A stretch of DNA of 7,306 nucleotides from Ruminococcaceae bacterium UBA5891 (GCA_002431945.1 DJET01000070.1:1-7306), one strand, 5' to 3'. Shown: positions 1 through 4,911, counted from the stretch's first letter. Notes: a model not told the origin generated them from the letters alone. Program-made: numbers and translations.

Positions 1-93
1 GTATACTGCATTTACTCGCTTTTTTCTGTTTTGCTTTGCTGAAAAATTTTTAATCCCAATCTCAGCTTGAATTTTGGGTTTTTCGACAGACTG

Positions 94-135
94 AAATCTG
101 CCGCTGCCAGTTAAACTGACAGCGGCAGATTTTTT
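94..135 (+). terminator. Intrinsic terminator
   Basis: A 13-bp perfect stem (94-106 with 120-132) is capped by a CAG/CTG stem with a TTAAA loop and followed on the plus strand by six T (130-135). The T-run favours termination of a plus-strand transcript entering from the left. On the minus strand only three U follow the hairpin, so it may also end the 159-521 gene, but less convincingly. Confidence 0.75.
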
Positions 136-158
136 ATGCATTTAAGCTTATATCCGTA

Positions 159-521
159 TTACAAATTATCCATCTGCTTAATATTCAACTCGGAGGGTAC
201 AAGCAGACGGAATTTTTTGTTTTTTATTTTACAGTTATCTATAACATACTTCGTGCCGTGCGATTTACCGTCCCAAAAAGCGATTACATAATCAGCGTAA
301 TCAATTATAAGTAAATTCCTTTTAAGCGGAGCCGAGCGACCGTATTTTTTATATTCCGGCAAAAACTCGGTAAGCTTTATTTGCTTTTTAAGCGCATATT
401 CGCGCGCACAGGTATCTATTCCTACGGCACCGCCCGATACGATTTCTGTTGTTTCTTTGGGTAAATATTTTCCCAAATTATTAACTTTAAGCCCTCTGGA
501 ACCGATTACCGCGACTTTCAT
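159..521 (-). CDS. SLOG-superfamily (DUF2493-like) nucleotide-binding protein
   Basis: A 120-residue soluble protein with the signature of the small DUF2493/YspA group of the SLOG (DprA/LOG-like Rossmann) superfamily. Visible motifs are GSRG (7-10), SGGAVGID (29-36), a PEYKKYGRSAPLKRN block (55-69) and AFWDGKSHGT (81-90) after a hydrophobic strand. In this fold the Gly-rich turns and GGA-x-G-x-D/RN residues form a nucleotide or nucleotide-derivative pocket; the ligand of DUF2493 proteins is not established, so no reaction is claimed. The start at 521 has GGGAG nine bases upstream (531-535), and the length is normal for a stand-alone domain. It is divergent from the XRE repressor at 622, with TTGACT-N17-TATAAT in the shared region, so repression by that neighbour is likely. 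The gene is visibly AT-rich and Lys-rich compared with the pyr and feoB genes, which may indicate transfer. Confidence 0.8.
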   Translation of the reverse strand: MKVAVIGSRGLKVNNLGKYLPKETTEIVSGGAVGIDTCAREYALKKQIKLTEFLPEYKKYGRSAPLKRNLLIIDYADYVIAFWDGKSHGTKYVIDNCKIKNKKFRLLVPSELNIKQMDNL

Positions 522-558
522 TTATAATTTCTCCCGAAAATTTTAATAAAAACACCTG

Positions 559-600
559 ATATCCCGAAACGGGATATTTTTATTATACCGTTTTGGGATA
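559..600. promoter_or_regulatory. Pair of palindromic operators between XRE and DUF2493 genes
   Basis: The left site is a perfect 19-bp palindrome at 559-577 with core TATCCCGAAACGGGATA. The right site (584-600), read on the minus strand, is TATCCCAAAACGGTATA and matches the same core at 15 of 17 positions. Their centres (568 and 592) are 24 bp apart. Two related dyads directly in front of an XRE gene are typical of autoregulatory repressor operators. The left site sits on the minus-strand start point; the right site overlaps the -10 elements of both divergent promoters. Binding by the 622-831 protein is inferred from position. Confidence 0.75.
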
Positions 601-610
601 ATAAAGTCAA
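582..610 (-). promoter_or_regulatory. Sigma-A promoter of the DUF2493 gene
   Basis: Read on the minus strand, TTGACT (610-605) is separated by exactly 17 bp from TATAAT (587-582), an almost perfect sigma-A promoter. Transcription would start near 575, inside the left palindrome, giving a leader of about 55 nt. The spacer and -10 box are covered by the right palindrome (584-600), so a bound repressor would block RNA polymerase. Confidence 0.8.
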
Positions 611-614
611 GGTG
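594..614 (+). promoter_or_regulatory. Probable extended -10 promoter and RBS of the XRE gene
   Basis: TG-N-GATAAT (594-602) has the form of an extended -10 element; no good -35 box is visible at the right distance. The expected start near 608-609 would give a very short leader that still carries the Shine-Dalgarno sequence AAGGTG (609-614), seven bases before the ATG at 622. An alternative -10, TATTAT (581-586), also lacks a -35 partner. Confidence 0.45.
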
Positions 615-621
615 ATATTTT

Positions 622-831
622 ATGAAAAGACTTCGTGAATTGCGGGAAAAAAGAAATATATCTCAGCTTAAGCTTGCAATGGATTTGGGAATGAATCAAA
701 ACAGCATAAGCCGCTATGAAAACGGAAAACATCAGGCAGATTACAAAACGCTTGTTGCATTTGCCGACTATTTTAATGTTTCTATTGATTATTTACTTGA
801 ACGAACGGATAACCCCGAAATTAAAAAGTAA
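622..831 (+). CDS. XRE-family HTH transcriptional repressor, small
   Basis: A 69-residue protein that is almost entirely one Cro/C1-type HTH domain. LRELREKRNISQ (residues 4-15) is helix 1. SQLKLAMDLGMNQNSISRYENG (14-35) is the helix-turn-helix, with recognition helix around 25-34. LVAFADYFNVSIDYLLERTD completes the five-helix fold. There is no sensor or dimerisation extension beyond the short C-terminal tail, so it resembles compact SinR/Cro-like regulators. The start is supported by AAGGTG seven bases upstream. It is divergent from the DUF2493 gene, with two matched palindromes between them, so it most likely represses itself and that gene. The inducing signal is unknown; the neighbouring nucleotide-binding-fold protein is an obvious but untested candidate for a linked function. 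The gene ends in its own terminator. Confidence 0.9.
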   Translation: MKRLRELREKRNISQLKLAMDLGMNQNSISRYENGKHQADYKTLVAFADYFNVSIDYLLERTDNPEIKK

Positions 832-833
832 TA

Positions 834-883
834 AATAAAGCCTGTTGCTGTCGGTTAAGCCGATAACAACAGGCTTTATTTTT
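834..883 (+). terminator. Intrinsic terminator of the XRE gene
   Basis: A 14-bp perfect stem (834-847 with 867-880) begins three bases after the XRE stop codon. It continues through an inner TCGG/CCGA stem with a small loop, and is followed by a T-rich tail through 884. Its outer arm is A-rich, so it may also terminate transcription from the other side. Confidence 0.9.
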
Positions 884-921
884 TGATTATTCTTTAAATG
901 TCTATGCAAAATAAAATTCAA

Positions 922-1009
922 GTCATTGCGAGCGAGCAAAGCGAGCGTGGCAATCCGTTTCTCTTTTAAAGGGGAGGCGGATTCTTTCGCGCTTCGCGCT
1001 CAGAATGAC
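922..1009 (+). repeat. Palindromic intergenic repeat, copy 1
   Basis: An 88-bp element begins GTCATTGCGAGCG and ends CGCTCAGAATGAC, imperfect terminal inverted repeats with the GTCATT/AATGAC ends. Internal complementary arms ATCCGT (953-958) and GCGGAT (977-982) flank CTCTTTT/AAAGGGGAG, so the whole unit can fold as one long hairpin. It encodes no protein. It belongs to the same family as 1066-1147 and 7127-7215, in the same orientation, and resembles non-autonomous MITE or REP-like repeats widespread in bacterial genomes. Confidence 0.85.
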
Positions 1010-1065
1010 ATACAATTTAGTTATTGCGAATACTTAATGGCGTGCGGTTATACTTTCGTTTACCT

Positions 1066-1147
1066 GTCATTGCGAAGCCGTGTAAACGGCTGTGGCAATC
1101 CGCTTCTCTTTTAAAGGGGAGGCGGATTCTTTCGCGCTCAGAATGAC
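1066..1147 (+). repeat. Palindromic intergenic repeat, copy 2
   Basis: An 82-bp copy of the same family. Its first 37 bases are identical to copy 3 (7127) and include the small hairpin AGCCG-TGTAAA-CGGCT. Copy 1 has a different GCGAGCAAAGCGAGC-like module at that point. Arms ATCCGC (1098-1103) and GCGGAT (1122-1127) pair perfectly. The right end carries a single GCGCT where copies 1 and 3 carry two. Confidence 0.85.
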
Positions 1148-1210
1148 AAACCGTTTAGTTGCCACGAATGACGTGAGGTGTGTGCAGTAAGCCGGTCGCT
1201 CTTTTCTGTT

Positions 1211-1248
1211 AAAAAAATCAAGGCTGCCGAAAAACGGCAGCCTTGATT
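1211..1248 (-). terminator. Intrinsic terminator of the pyrR-uracil permease operon
   Basis: A 14-bp perfect stem (1216-1229 with 1235-1248) has an AAAAA loop on the plus strand. Read on the minus strand it ends in a seven-U tract (1217-1211), just 15 bases after the permease stop codon. This is a strong Rho-independent terminator for the leftward operon. Confidence 0.95.
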
Positions 1249-1263
1249 GCTTATGCTTAAATT

Positions 1264-2622
1264 TTATTCGGCAGCGCTATCTTTCTCTTTTTCCTTTTTG
1301 CCGCTTAAAATCACATTGGTGATTATACCGAGTATCAGCGCGCAGGCAATAGAGGTAATCGTGATTTTTCCGAACGATACGGTAAGACCGCCTATGCCGC
1401 AAATAAGGATTACGGCAACTACAAAGAGGTTTCTGTTATCGTTAAGGTCAACCTCCTGTATCATTTTAAGACCGGATACGGCTATAAATCCGTAAAGCGT
1501 AACGCAAACGCCGCCCATTACGCAGTTGGGAATTGTGGAAAGGAAGGTTACGAACGGTCCGAAGAACGAAATTATTATTGCAAGTATTGCCGTTGCAAAA
1601 ATGGTTACAACCGAGGCATTGCCGGTTATGGCAACGCAGCCTACCGATTCGCCGTAGGTTGTGTTGGGGCAGCCGCCGAACAGGGCGCCCGCAATTGAGC
1701 CTACACCGTCGCCGAGCAGGGTTCTGTGAAGTCCCGGTTCTTCAAGAAGATCCTTTTCAATTACCGAGGAAAGGTTTTTGTGGTCTGCAATATGCTCGGC
1801 AAATACAACAAACGCAACGGGTATATACGCTACCGCAACCGTGGCTATGTACTGACCGTTAATCTCCTTAAGTCCCTTTGCCGCCTCAAAGAATGTGAAA
1901 TCGGGAACGGCAACTATGCTCATATTTTTGAAAACCTCAAAGTTTATTATCTGAAGCGACTGATTATCGGTTGCAATTCCTATAACGGTGAATATTGCCG
2001 CGGCGGCATAGCCCGCAAGAATACCGATTATAAAAGGAATAAGCTTAACCATTTTTTTGCCGTATACCGAGCATACGGTTACAACCAAAAGGGTTATAAG
2101 GCCGCATACAAGGCATATAAGCGGATTTGCCGCCGAATTGCCGTCGCCGTCGAGCACCTTGCCCTTTGTAATATCGCTTACTGCGTTTGCGGCGAGCGAC
2201 AAACCGATTATTGAAACCGTGGGCCCTATAACCACGGCAGGCATAAGCTTGTTTACCCAGCCCACGCCTACAAGCTTTACCGCAATTGCGATAATAACAT
2301 ATACAAGACCTGCAAACGCCGCGCCGAGAATAAGACCTACATAGCCTGCCTTAGCGGACGCCGCGCCCGCAAACGCCGCGAGCATTGAGCCGATAAACGC
2401 GAACGAAGAACCCAAAAATACCGGACTTTTAAATTTTGTGAACAAAAGGTATACCAGAGTTCCGATACCTGCGCCGAAAAGCGCCGCCGACTGTGACATT
2501 CCGTTTTGCACAATTGCAGGAACCGCTATAGTTGCCGCAAGAATTGCAAGCAGCTGCTGCAAAGCAAAAACTATTACCTTGCCAAAGCTCGGCTTGTCCT
2601 TAACACCGTAAATAAGCTTCAT
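1264..2622 (-). CDS. uraA: Uracil permease, NCS2/NAT family
   Basis: A 452-residue polytopic inner-membrane protein importing uracil, most likely with protons, to feed salvage by uracil phosphoribosyltransferase. Conserved NCS2 features are QQLLAILAATIAVPAIV (22-38), SSFAFIGSM (72-80), AEHIADHKNLS (275-285), the LLEEPGLHRTLLGDGVGS block (292-309) and GCPNTTYGESVG (317-328). Glu276 with His277/His281 and Glu325 correspond by motif to the substrate and proton residues of UraA. Hydrophobic segments fill nearly the whole chain, and the C-terminus is a charged KKEKEKDS tail. The start at 2622 has GGGGGA eight bases upstream. It lies 85 bp after pyrR on the same strand and ends at a strong terminator, so the two form an operon under PyrR attenuation. 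The pyrR linkage argues for uracil rather than xanthine; in Bacillus the equivalent gene is called pyrP. Confidence 0.93.
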   Translation of the reverse strand: MKLIYGVKDKPSFGKVIVFALQQLLAILAATIAVPAIVQNGMSQSAALFGAGIGTLVYLLFTKFKSPVFLGSSFAFIGSMLAAFAGAASAKAGYVGLILGAAFAGLVYVIIAIAVKLVGVGWVNKLMPAVVIGPTVSIIGLSLAANAVSDITKGKVLDGDGNSAANPLICLVCGLITLLVVTVCSVYGKKMVKLIPFIIGILAGYAAAAIFTVIGIATDNQSLQIINFEVFKNMSIVAVPDFTFFEAAKGLKEINGQYIATVAVAYIPVAFVVFAEHIADHKNLSSVIEKDLLEEPGLHRTLLGDGVGSIAGALFGGCPNTTYGESVGCVAITGNASVVTIFATAILAIIISFFGPFVTFLSTIPNCVMGGVCVTLYGFIAVSGLKMIQEVDLNDNRNLFVVAVILICGIGGLTVSFGKITITSIACALILGIITNVILSGKKEKEKDSAAE

Positions 2623-2643
2623 TTTTTACTTCCCCCGTTTTTT

Positions 2644-2705
2644 GCACCGTTTAAGGCTTTTCTCCCCTCAAGTGCGTTTTTTATTTATATAAAGGCGTTA
2701 ACGCC
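2644..2705 (-). promoter_or_regulatory. Hairpins in the pyrR-permease intergenic region
   Basis: Two hairpins lie in the 85-bp gap. Just after the pyrR stop is the 12-bp palindrome GGCGTTAACGCC (2694-2705), followed on the minus strand by TTTATATAA. Next, minus-strand GCAC-TTGAGG (2675-2666) pairs with CCTTAA (2656-2651) and GTGC (2647-2644) across a three-base bulge. The second is followed by A rather than U on the minus strand, so it is not a terminator for the operon. It ends eight bases before the GGGGGA ribosome binding site and could affect translation or mRNA processing. I could not match it to the PyrR-binding loop. Confidence 0.35.
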
Positions 2706-2707
2706 GT

Positions 2708-3247
2708 TTATATCTCGTACAGCTCTGCCGCGGTAATGTCGTCGTAAGGCGGTATTTTAACGGCTATAACCTCTGATTTTGAGGTGGGAATGTTTTTCCC
2801 CACATAATCGCCGCGTATCGGCAGCTCCCTGTGACCGCGGTCTATAAGAACGGCTAACTGCACGGCGGCGGCTCTGCCGCAGTGGGTAAGCGCGTCAAGC
2901 GCGGCGCGCACGGTTCTTCCGGTATACAGCACGTCGTCTGTAAGCACAACCCTTTTATCTGTTACCGAAAACGGTAGCTCGGTATTGTGTATAACCGGCT
3001 CTTCCGATATAAGCGAAAGATCGTCCCTGTAATAGGTTATGTCTATCTCGCCGCAGGGAACCCTTACGCCCTCTATATTATATATGTTGTCCGCTATTAT
3101 CTTTGCAACCGAAACTCCGCGGCGCTTTATACCTATTATACAAAGATTTTCGGTGCCGCTGTTTCTTTCAAGTATCTCGTGGGATATTCTTTTAAGCGCG
3201 CGGTTTACAGCCGCCTCGTCCATAAGCGTGGCTTTGAATTTTTCCAT
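2708..3247 (-). CDS. pyrR: PyrR: pyrimidine operon attenuation regulator / uracil phosphoribosyltransferase
   Basis: A 179-residue cytoplasmic protein of type I phosphoribosyltransferase fold. PyrR binds UMP/UTP and then a specific RNA hairpin in pyr leaders, favouring transcription termination; many members also convert uracil and PRPP to UMP. The PRPP-binding loop is VVLTDDVLYTGRTVRAA (100-116), with the acidic pair Asp104-Asp105 and the TGRT turn. GIKRRGV (39-45) and LIDRGHRELPIRGDYVGKNI (134-152, the first with its neighbouring residues) are characteristic PyrR blocks with the basic RNA-binding face. The length is normal for the family. GGGAGG lies 12 bases before the ATG, a somewhat long spacing. 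It is the first gene of the operon, behind a leader containing a PyrR-loop-like hairpin and attenuator, and is followed by the uracil permease, the pyrR-pyrP order seen in Bacillus. Confidence 0.95.
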   Translation of the reverse strand: MEKFKATLMDEAAVNRALKRISHEILERNSGTENLCIIGIKRRGVSVAKIIADNIYNIEGVRVPCGEIDITYYRDDLSLISEEPVIHNTELPFSVTDKRVVLTDDVLYTGRTVRAALDALTHCGRAAAVQLAVLIDRGHRELPIRGDYVGKNIPTSKSEVIAVKIPPYDDITAAELYEI

Positions 3248-3271
3248 AAAAGCGTTTACCTCCCGAAGACG

Positions 3272-3297
3272 AAAAAAAGCCCTGCGCGCGGCAGGGC
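3272..3297 (-). terminator. Attenuator terminator in the pyrR leader
   Basis: On the minus strand GCCCTGC (3297-3291), loop CGCGC, GCAGGGC (3285-3279) is followed by seven U (3278-3272). The hairpin ends 25 bases before the pyrR start codon, so it interrupts transcription entering the operon. Its 5' part, CCCTGCCG (3296-3289), can instead pair at 7 of 8 positions with CGGCAAGG (3338-3331) at the end of the PyrR loop. That provides a mutually exclusive antiterminator. Confidence 0.88.
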
Positions 3298-3330
3298 ATT
3301 ATAATATACATATATATATTACTGTTACGT

Positions 3331-3360
3331 CCTTGCCGGCATCCCGTACCGTCTTAAAGG
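3331..3360 (-). promoter_or_regulatory. PyrR-binding loop (anti-antiterminator) in the pyrR leader
   Basis: Read on the minus strand from 3360 to 3331: CCUU, then UAAGA, then stem CGGUA, loop CGGGA, stem UGCCG, GC, and AAGG. The lower stem CCUU/AAGG, purine-rich internal loop and upper stem match the architecture of known PyrR-binding hairpins (lower arm CCUUUAA...AAGG; loop near CNGNGA). The loop here is one base shorter than the usual form, so the assignment rests on architecture, position and neighbouring genes. When folded it removes CGGCAAGG from the antiterminator and permits the terminator at 3272-3297. Confidence 0.75.
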
Positions 3361-3372
3361 TTTCTTTAAAAT

Positions 3373-3401
3373 ACTATAACATATATTAAAGCGATTGTAA
3401 A
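3373..3401 (-). promoter_or_regulatory. Sigma-A promoter of the pyrR operon
   Basis: On the minus strand TTTACA (3401-3396) is followed by a 17-bp spacer and TATAGT (3378-3373). The start is expected near 3366, placing the PyrR-binding loop at the very 5' end of an untranslated leader of about 119 nt. Confidence 0.8.
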
Positions 3402-3435
3402 GAGCAAATTTTAAAAATTTTTTTATCCGATATAT

Positions 3436-3444
3436 TGTGGATAA
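3436..3444 (-). promoter_or_regulatory. Single consensus DnaA box
   Basis: TGTGGATAA is the complement of TTATCCACA, a perfect DnaA box. A degenerate partner, TTATCCGAT (3423-3431), faces it, giving TTATCC-N10-GGATAA in an AT-rich stretch. One consensus box with no cluster suggests a regulatory or titration site rather than an origin; it could also be chance. Confidence 0.4.
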
Positions 3445-3472
3445 TTTTTAGATTTTTGCATAAGTCCCCCAC

Positions 3473-3556
3473 TTTTGGTATAAAATAGAGTTGTACAAGC
3501 TATCCCCCGCGCCACTTTGCCCGATTTTGTAGGATTGCACAAGCTAAATACCAAAA
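3473..3556 (+). repeat. Short direct and inverted repeats in the pyrR/3D intergenic region
   Basis: TTGTACAAGCTA (3491-3502) and TTGCACAAGCTA (3535-3546) are direct repeats (11 of 12), and their ACAAGCT core recurs at 3588-3594 in the large palindrome. The pair is bracketed by the inverted repeat TTTTGGTAT (3473-3481) and ATACCAAAA (3548-3556). TTTTGCATAA also occurs twice (3454-3463 and 3629-3638). No coding potential or known RNA family is recognised. Confidence 0.4.
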
Positions 3557-3575
3557 AATGGTAAATAAATTCGAT

Positions 3576-3609
3576 TTACAAAAGGTTACAAGCTTGTAAC
3601 CTTTTGTAA
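3576..3609. repeat. Perfect 34-bp palindrome
   Basis: Every position from 3576 to 3609 pairs about the central AAGCTT (3590-3595). The arms contain TTACAA twice and, mirrored, TTGTAA twice, in 10-bp steps (3576, 3586, 3594 and 3604), with a further TTGTAA at 3615. Helically phased hexamers upstream of a promoter look like a multi-site operator rather than a terminator, since no U-tract follows. Confidence 0.8.
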
Positions 3610-3621
3610 CCACCTTGTAAT
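3605..3621 (+). promoter_or_regulatory. Candidate WalR (YycF) box
   Basis: TGTAAC-CACCT-TGTAAT matches the published WalR consensus TGTWAH-N5-TGTWAH at every defined position. It lies 37 bp upstream of the -35 box of the 3D-domain gene. WalRK controls peptidoglycan remodelling genes in Firmicutes, including yocH, which encodes a 3D-domain protein in Bacillus subtilis. Function here is inferred. Confidence 0.5.
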
Positions 3622-3658
3622 TTGTGTGTTTTGCATAAAAAGTGTGATTTTTGAGGCT

Positions 3659-3687
3659 TTGACATAGTGTGCTTTATTGATTATAAT
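3659..3687 (+). promoter_or_regulatory. Consensus sigma-A promoter of the G5/3D gene
   Basis: TTGACA (3659-3664), a 17-bp spacer and TATAAT (3682-3687) are perfect consensus in both hexamers. The start near 3694 gives a leader of about 35 nt carrying AAAGGAG (3715-3721). Confidence 0.92.
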
Positions 3688-3728
3688 AGCAACCGTCCTG
3701 AAAAATCAGTTTTTAAAGGAGTCATTTG

Positions 3729-4817
3729 ATGTCGGAAAAGATAAAATACCGTTTGTCTGAAATTGTATTTTCAAAACAAACGCGCGTAAAGTGTATCGCG
3801 GTGCTTACCGCGTTGACTGTCGCGGTAATATCTCTGCTCGGACTTTCAATAAATACAGTAAAGGTATTCGACGGTGAGAAAACCTACACCGTTCGCTCGC
3901 TTAACGCAAACGCGGCAAGCGTAATTTCAAATATACGCTTAAAGTCCGGACGTTATAAAATTTTAAGCAGTAAAACCGAAAGCCGTATAACCACCGTTGA
4001 AATTGCATATTCGTTTCCGGTTTACATTACCGCGGGCGAAAATACGCTTGAGATTGAGTTTACCGGCGGAACGGTAAAGGAAGCGCTGCTGCTTGCAGGC
4101 TATACCCCCGATGAATTTGATATGATAGAGCCTGCGGCGGATACGGTAATAGATAAAACCGTTTATATTGATTACACCGATATAGAATATGTAAACGGCG
4201 TTTATACCGAGGTAATTCCCGCGGCGGAGGAAACCGTTTATTCGCAGGCGCACGCGCAGGGCGTGGTTAAAACCGAAAACGGAACCGACGGCTTAAAGCA
4301 GGTAACCTACACCGAAAAGCTTGTAAACGGCGTTTCAAGCGAAAAAACCGTTATCGGCGAAGAGGTGCTTACCGCCGCCGTTAACACCAAAAAGATAATA
4401 GGAACAAAAAAGACCGCTGCAGCGGTAAAGCAGGCTGTAAAAACCAGCGCGGACGTAAAAGCCGTATCTACCCTTACGCCCGCCGCGCCTATCGAGCTTG
4501 ACGCAAACGGCGCGCCGCTTCATTATAAGTCAAAAATGACCTCGCGCGCAACGGCATACACCTATACCGGCCATAACTGCGCCACGGGCGTAGCGCCGCA
4601 GCCGGGGTACATTGCGGTAAACCCGAACGTAATACCCTACGGCACAAAAATGTATATTAAAACCGCAGACGGCAGCGTTATATACGGCTATGCGGTAGCG
4701 GCGGACACGGGCGGATTTATAAAAAATCACCCCACGGGCGTAGACCTGTTTATGGCTACAAGAAGCGAGTGCGTAAGCTTCGGCGTTCGCAATGTGGAAA
4801 TATATATTCTTGAATAA
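3729..4817 (+). CDS. Membrane-anchored G5 and 3D domain cell-wall protein (YabE/RpfB-like)
   Basis: A 362-residue exported protein likely to act on or bind peptidoglycan. A basic N-terminus is followed by one hydrophobic segment (about 22-41), a signal anchor. Next come ubiquitin-like DUF348 repeats (about 43-80 and 96-150, FPVYITAGENTLEIEFTGG), a G5 domain (about 152-225, with TYTEKLVNGVSSEKTVIGEE), an Ala/Thr/Lys-rich linker (226-268) and a C-terminal 3D domain (273-361). 3D domains have the double-psi beta-barrel fold of MltA-type lytic transglycosylases. AADTGG (Asp326) and GVDLF (Asp339) supply two of the three name-giving aspartates, but the usual AVDP is AVNP (Asn298). The ATG at 3729 is chosen because AAAGGAG is seven bases upstream; an in-frame TTG at 3726 is only four bases away. 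It has its own promoter, a possible WalR box and a terminator. Confidence 0.9.
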   Translation: MSEKIKYRLSEIVFSKQTRVKCIAVLTALTVAVISLLGLSINTVKVFDGEKTYTVRSLNANAASVISNIRLKSGRYKILSSKTESRITTVEIAYSFPVYITAGENTLEIEFTGGTVKEALLLAGYTPDEFDMIEPAADTVIDKTVYIDYTDIEYVNGVYTEVIPAAEETVYSQAHAQGVVKTENGTDGLKQVTYTEKLVNGVSSEKTVIGEEVLTAAVNTKKIIGTKKTAAAVKQAVKTSADVKAVSTLTPAAPIELDANGAPLHYKSKMTSRATAYTYTGHNCATGVAPQPGYIAVNPNVIPYGTKMYIKTADGSVIYGYAVAADTGGFIKNHPTGVDLFMATRSECVSFGVRNVEIYILE

Positions 4818-4818
4818 C

Positions 4819-4851
4819 AAAAGCTCCGTTTAATGCGGAGCTTTTATTTAT
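4819..4851 (+). terminator. Intrinsic terminator of the G5/3D gene
   Basis: AAAAGCTCCG (4819-4828) pairs with CGGAGCTTTT (4836-4845) around a seven-base loop, one base after the stop codon, with a TTTTATTTAT tail. It isolates the 3D gene from feoB. Confidence 0.88.
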
Positions 4852-4864
4852 ACCTCGGAATTTA

Positions 4865-4908
4865 TTAACTTTGCGCCTGTCCCCTTAATAGAATAATGTT
4901 AAGGGGGG
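4865..4908 (+). promoter_or_regulatory. feoB promoter and inverted repeat overlapping its ribosome binding site
   Basis: CCCCTTAA (4881-4888) and TTAAGGGG (4899-4906) form a perfect 8-bp inverted repeat with a 10-base centre. Its right arm contains the Shine-Dalgarno AAGGGGGG (4901-4908). A plausible -10, TAGAAT (4889-4894), lies in the centre, with TTAACT (4865-4870) as a weak -35 at 18 bp. If that promoter is used, the dyad is a DNA operator over -10 and start. If transcription begins upstream, the same dyad is an RNA hairpin masking the ribosome binding site. Confidence 0.5.
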
Positions 4909-4911
4909 ATT

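Larger units (their letters stand above)
922..1205 (+). repeat. Composite ~142-bp repeating unit: palindrome plus conserved spacer
   Basis: The sequence after each palindrome is also related between copies. 1010-1065, 1148-1205 and 7216-7267 all carry a TTTAGTT core 6-8 bases in, followed by an AAT-rich and then GTG/GGTGT-containing stretch. The next GTCATTGCGA begins 144 bp after copy 1 and 141 bp after copy 3. The repeating unit is therefore palindrome plus spacer, about 142 bp. After copy 2 the third unit is missing and the terminator of the uracil permease gene begins instead. This accounts for the gene-free stretch 884-1210. Confidence 0.65.

Noticed and set aside
926..1114. Open frame of 62 codons on the plus strand
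   Set aside because: It lies across two copies of the intergenic palindromic repeat, has no ribosome binding site, and its peptide is simply the translated repeat.
922..1147. CRISPR-like array
   Set aside because: Units are ~142 bp with related, not unique, spacers, only two adjacent copies, and no cas genes.
1533..2344. Several plus-strand open frames opposite the uracil permease
   Set aside because: They are antisense shadows of a well-conserved membrane transporter, with no ribosome binding sites and low-complexity Arg/Tyr-rich products.
2987..3389. Plus-strand open frames opposite pyrR and its leader
   Set aside because: They overlap pyrR and its attenuator in antisense and show no family resemblance or initiation signals.
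3423..3444. Replication origin
   Set aside because: Only one consensus DnaA box, and no dnaA, dnaN or plasmid replication gene in the window.
3394..3725. Cyclic-di-AMP (ydaO-type) riboswitch upstream of the cell-wall gene
   Set aside because: Such switches often precede wall hydrolases, but the mapped promoter leaves only a ~35-nt leader and I could not find the conserved ydaO core on the plus strand.
3726..3728. TTG start codon for the G5/3D protein
   Set aside because: Only four bases from AAAGGAG, whereas the adjacent ATG at 3729 has the normal seven-base spacing.
3963..4820. Minus-strand open frames opposite the G5/3D gene
   Set aside because: Antisense to a gene with clear domains, promoter and terminator; products are Arg/Tyr/Gly-rich translations of the complementary strand.
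4879..4908. Classical Fur box before feoB
   Set aside because: The dyad CCCCTTAA-N10-TTAAGGGG does not match the GATAATGATAATCATTATC-type consensus.
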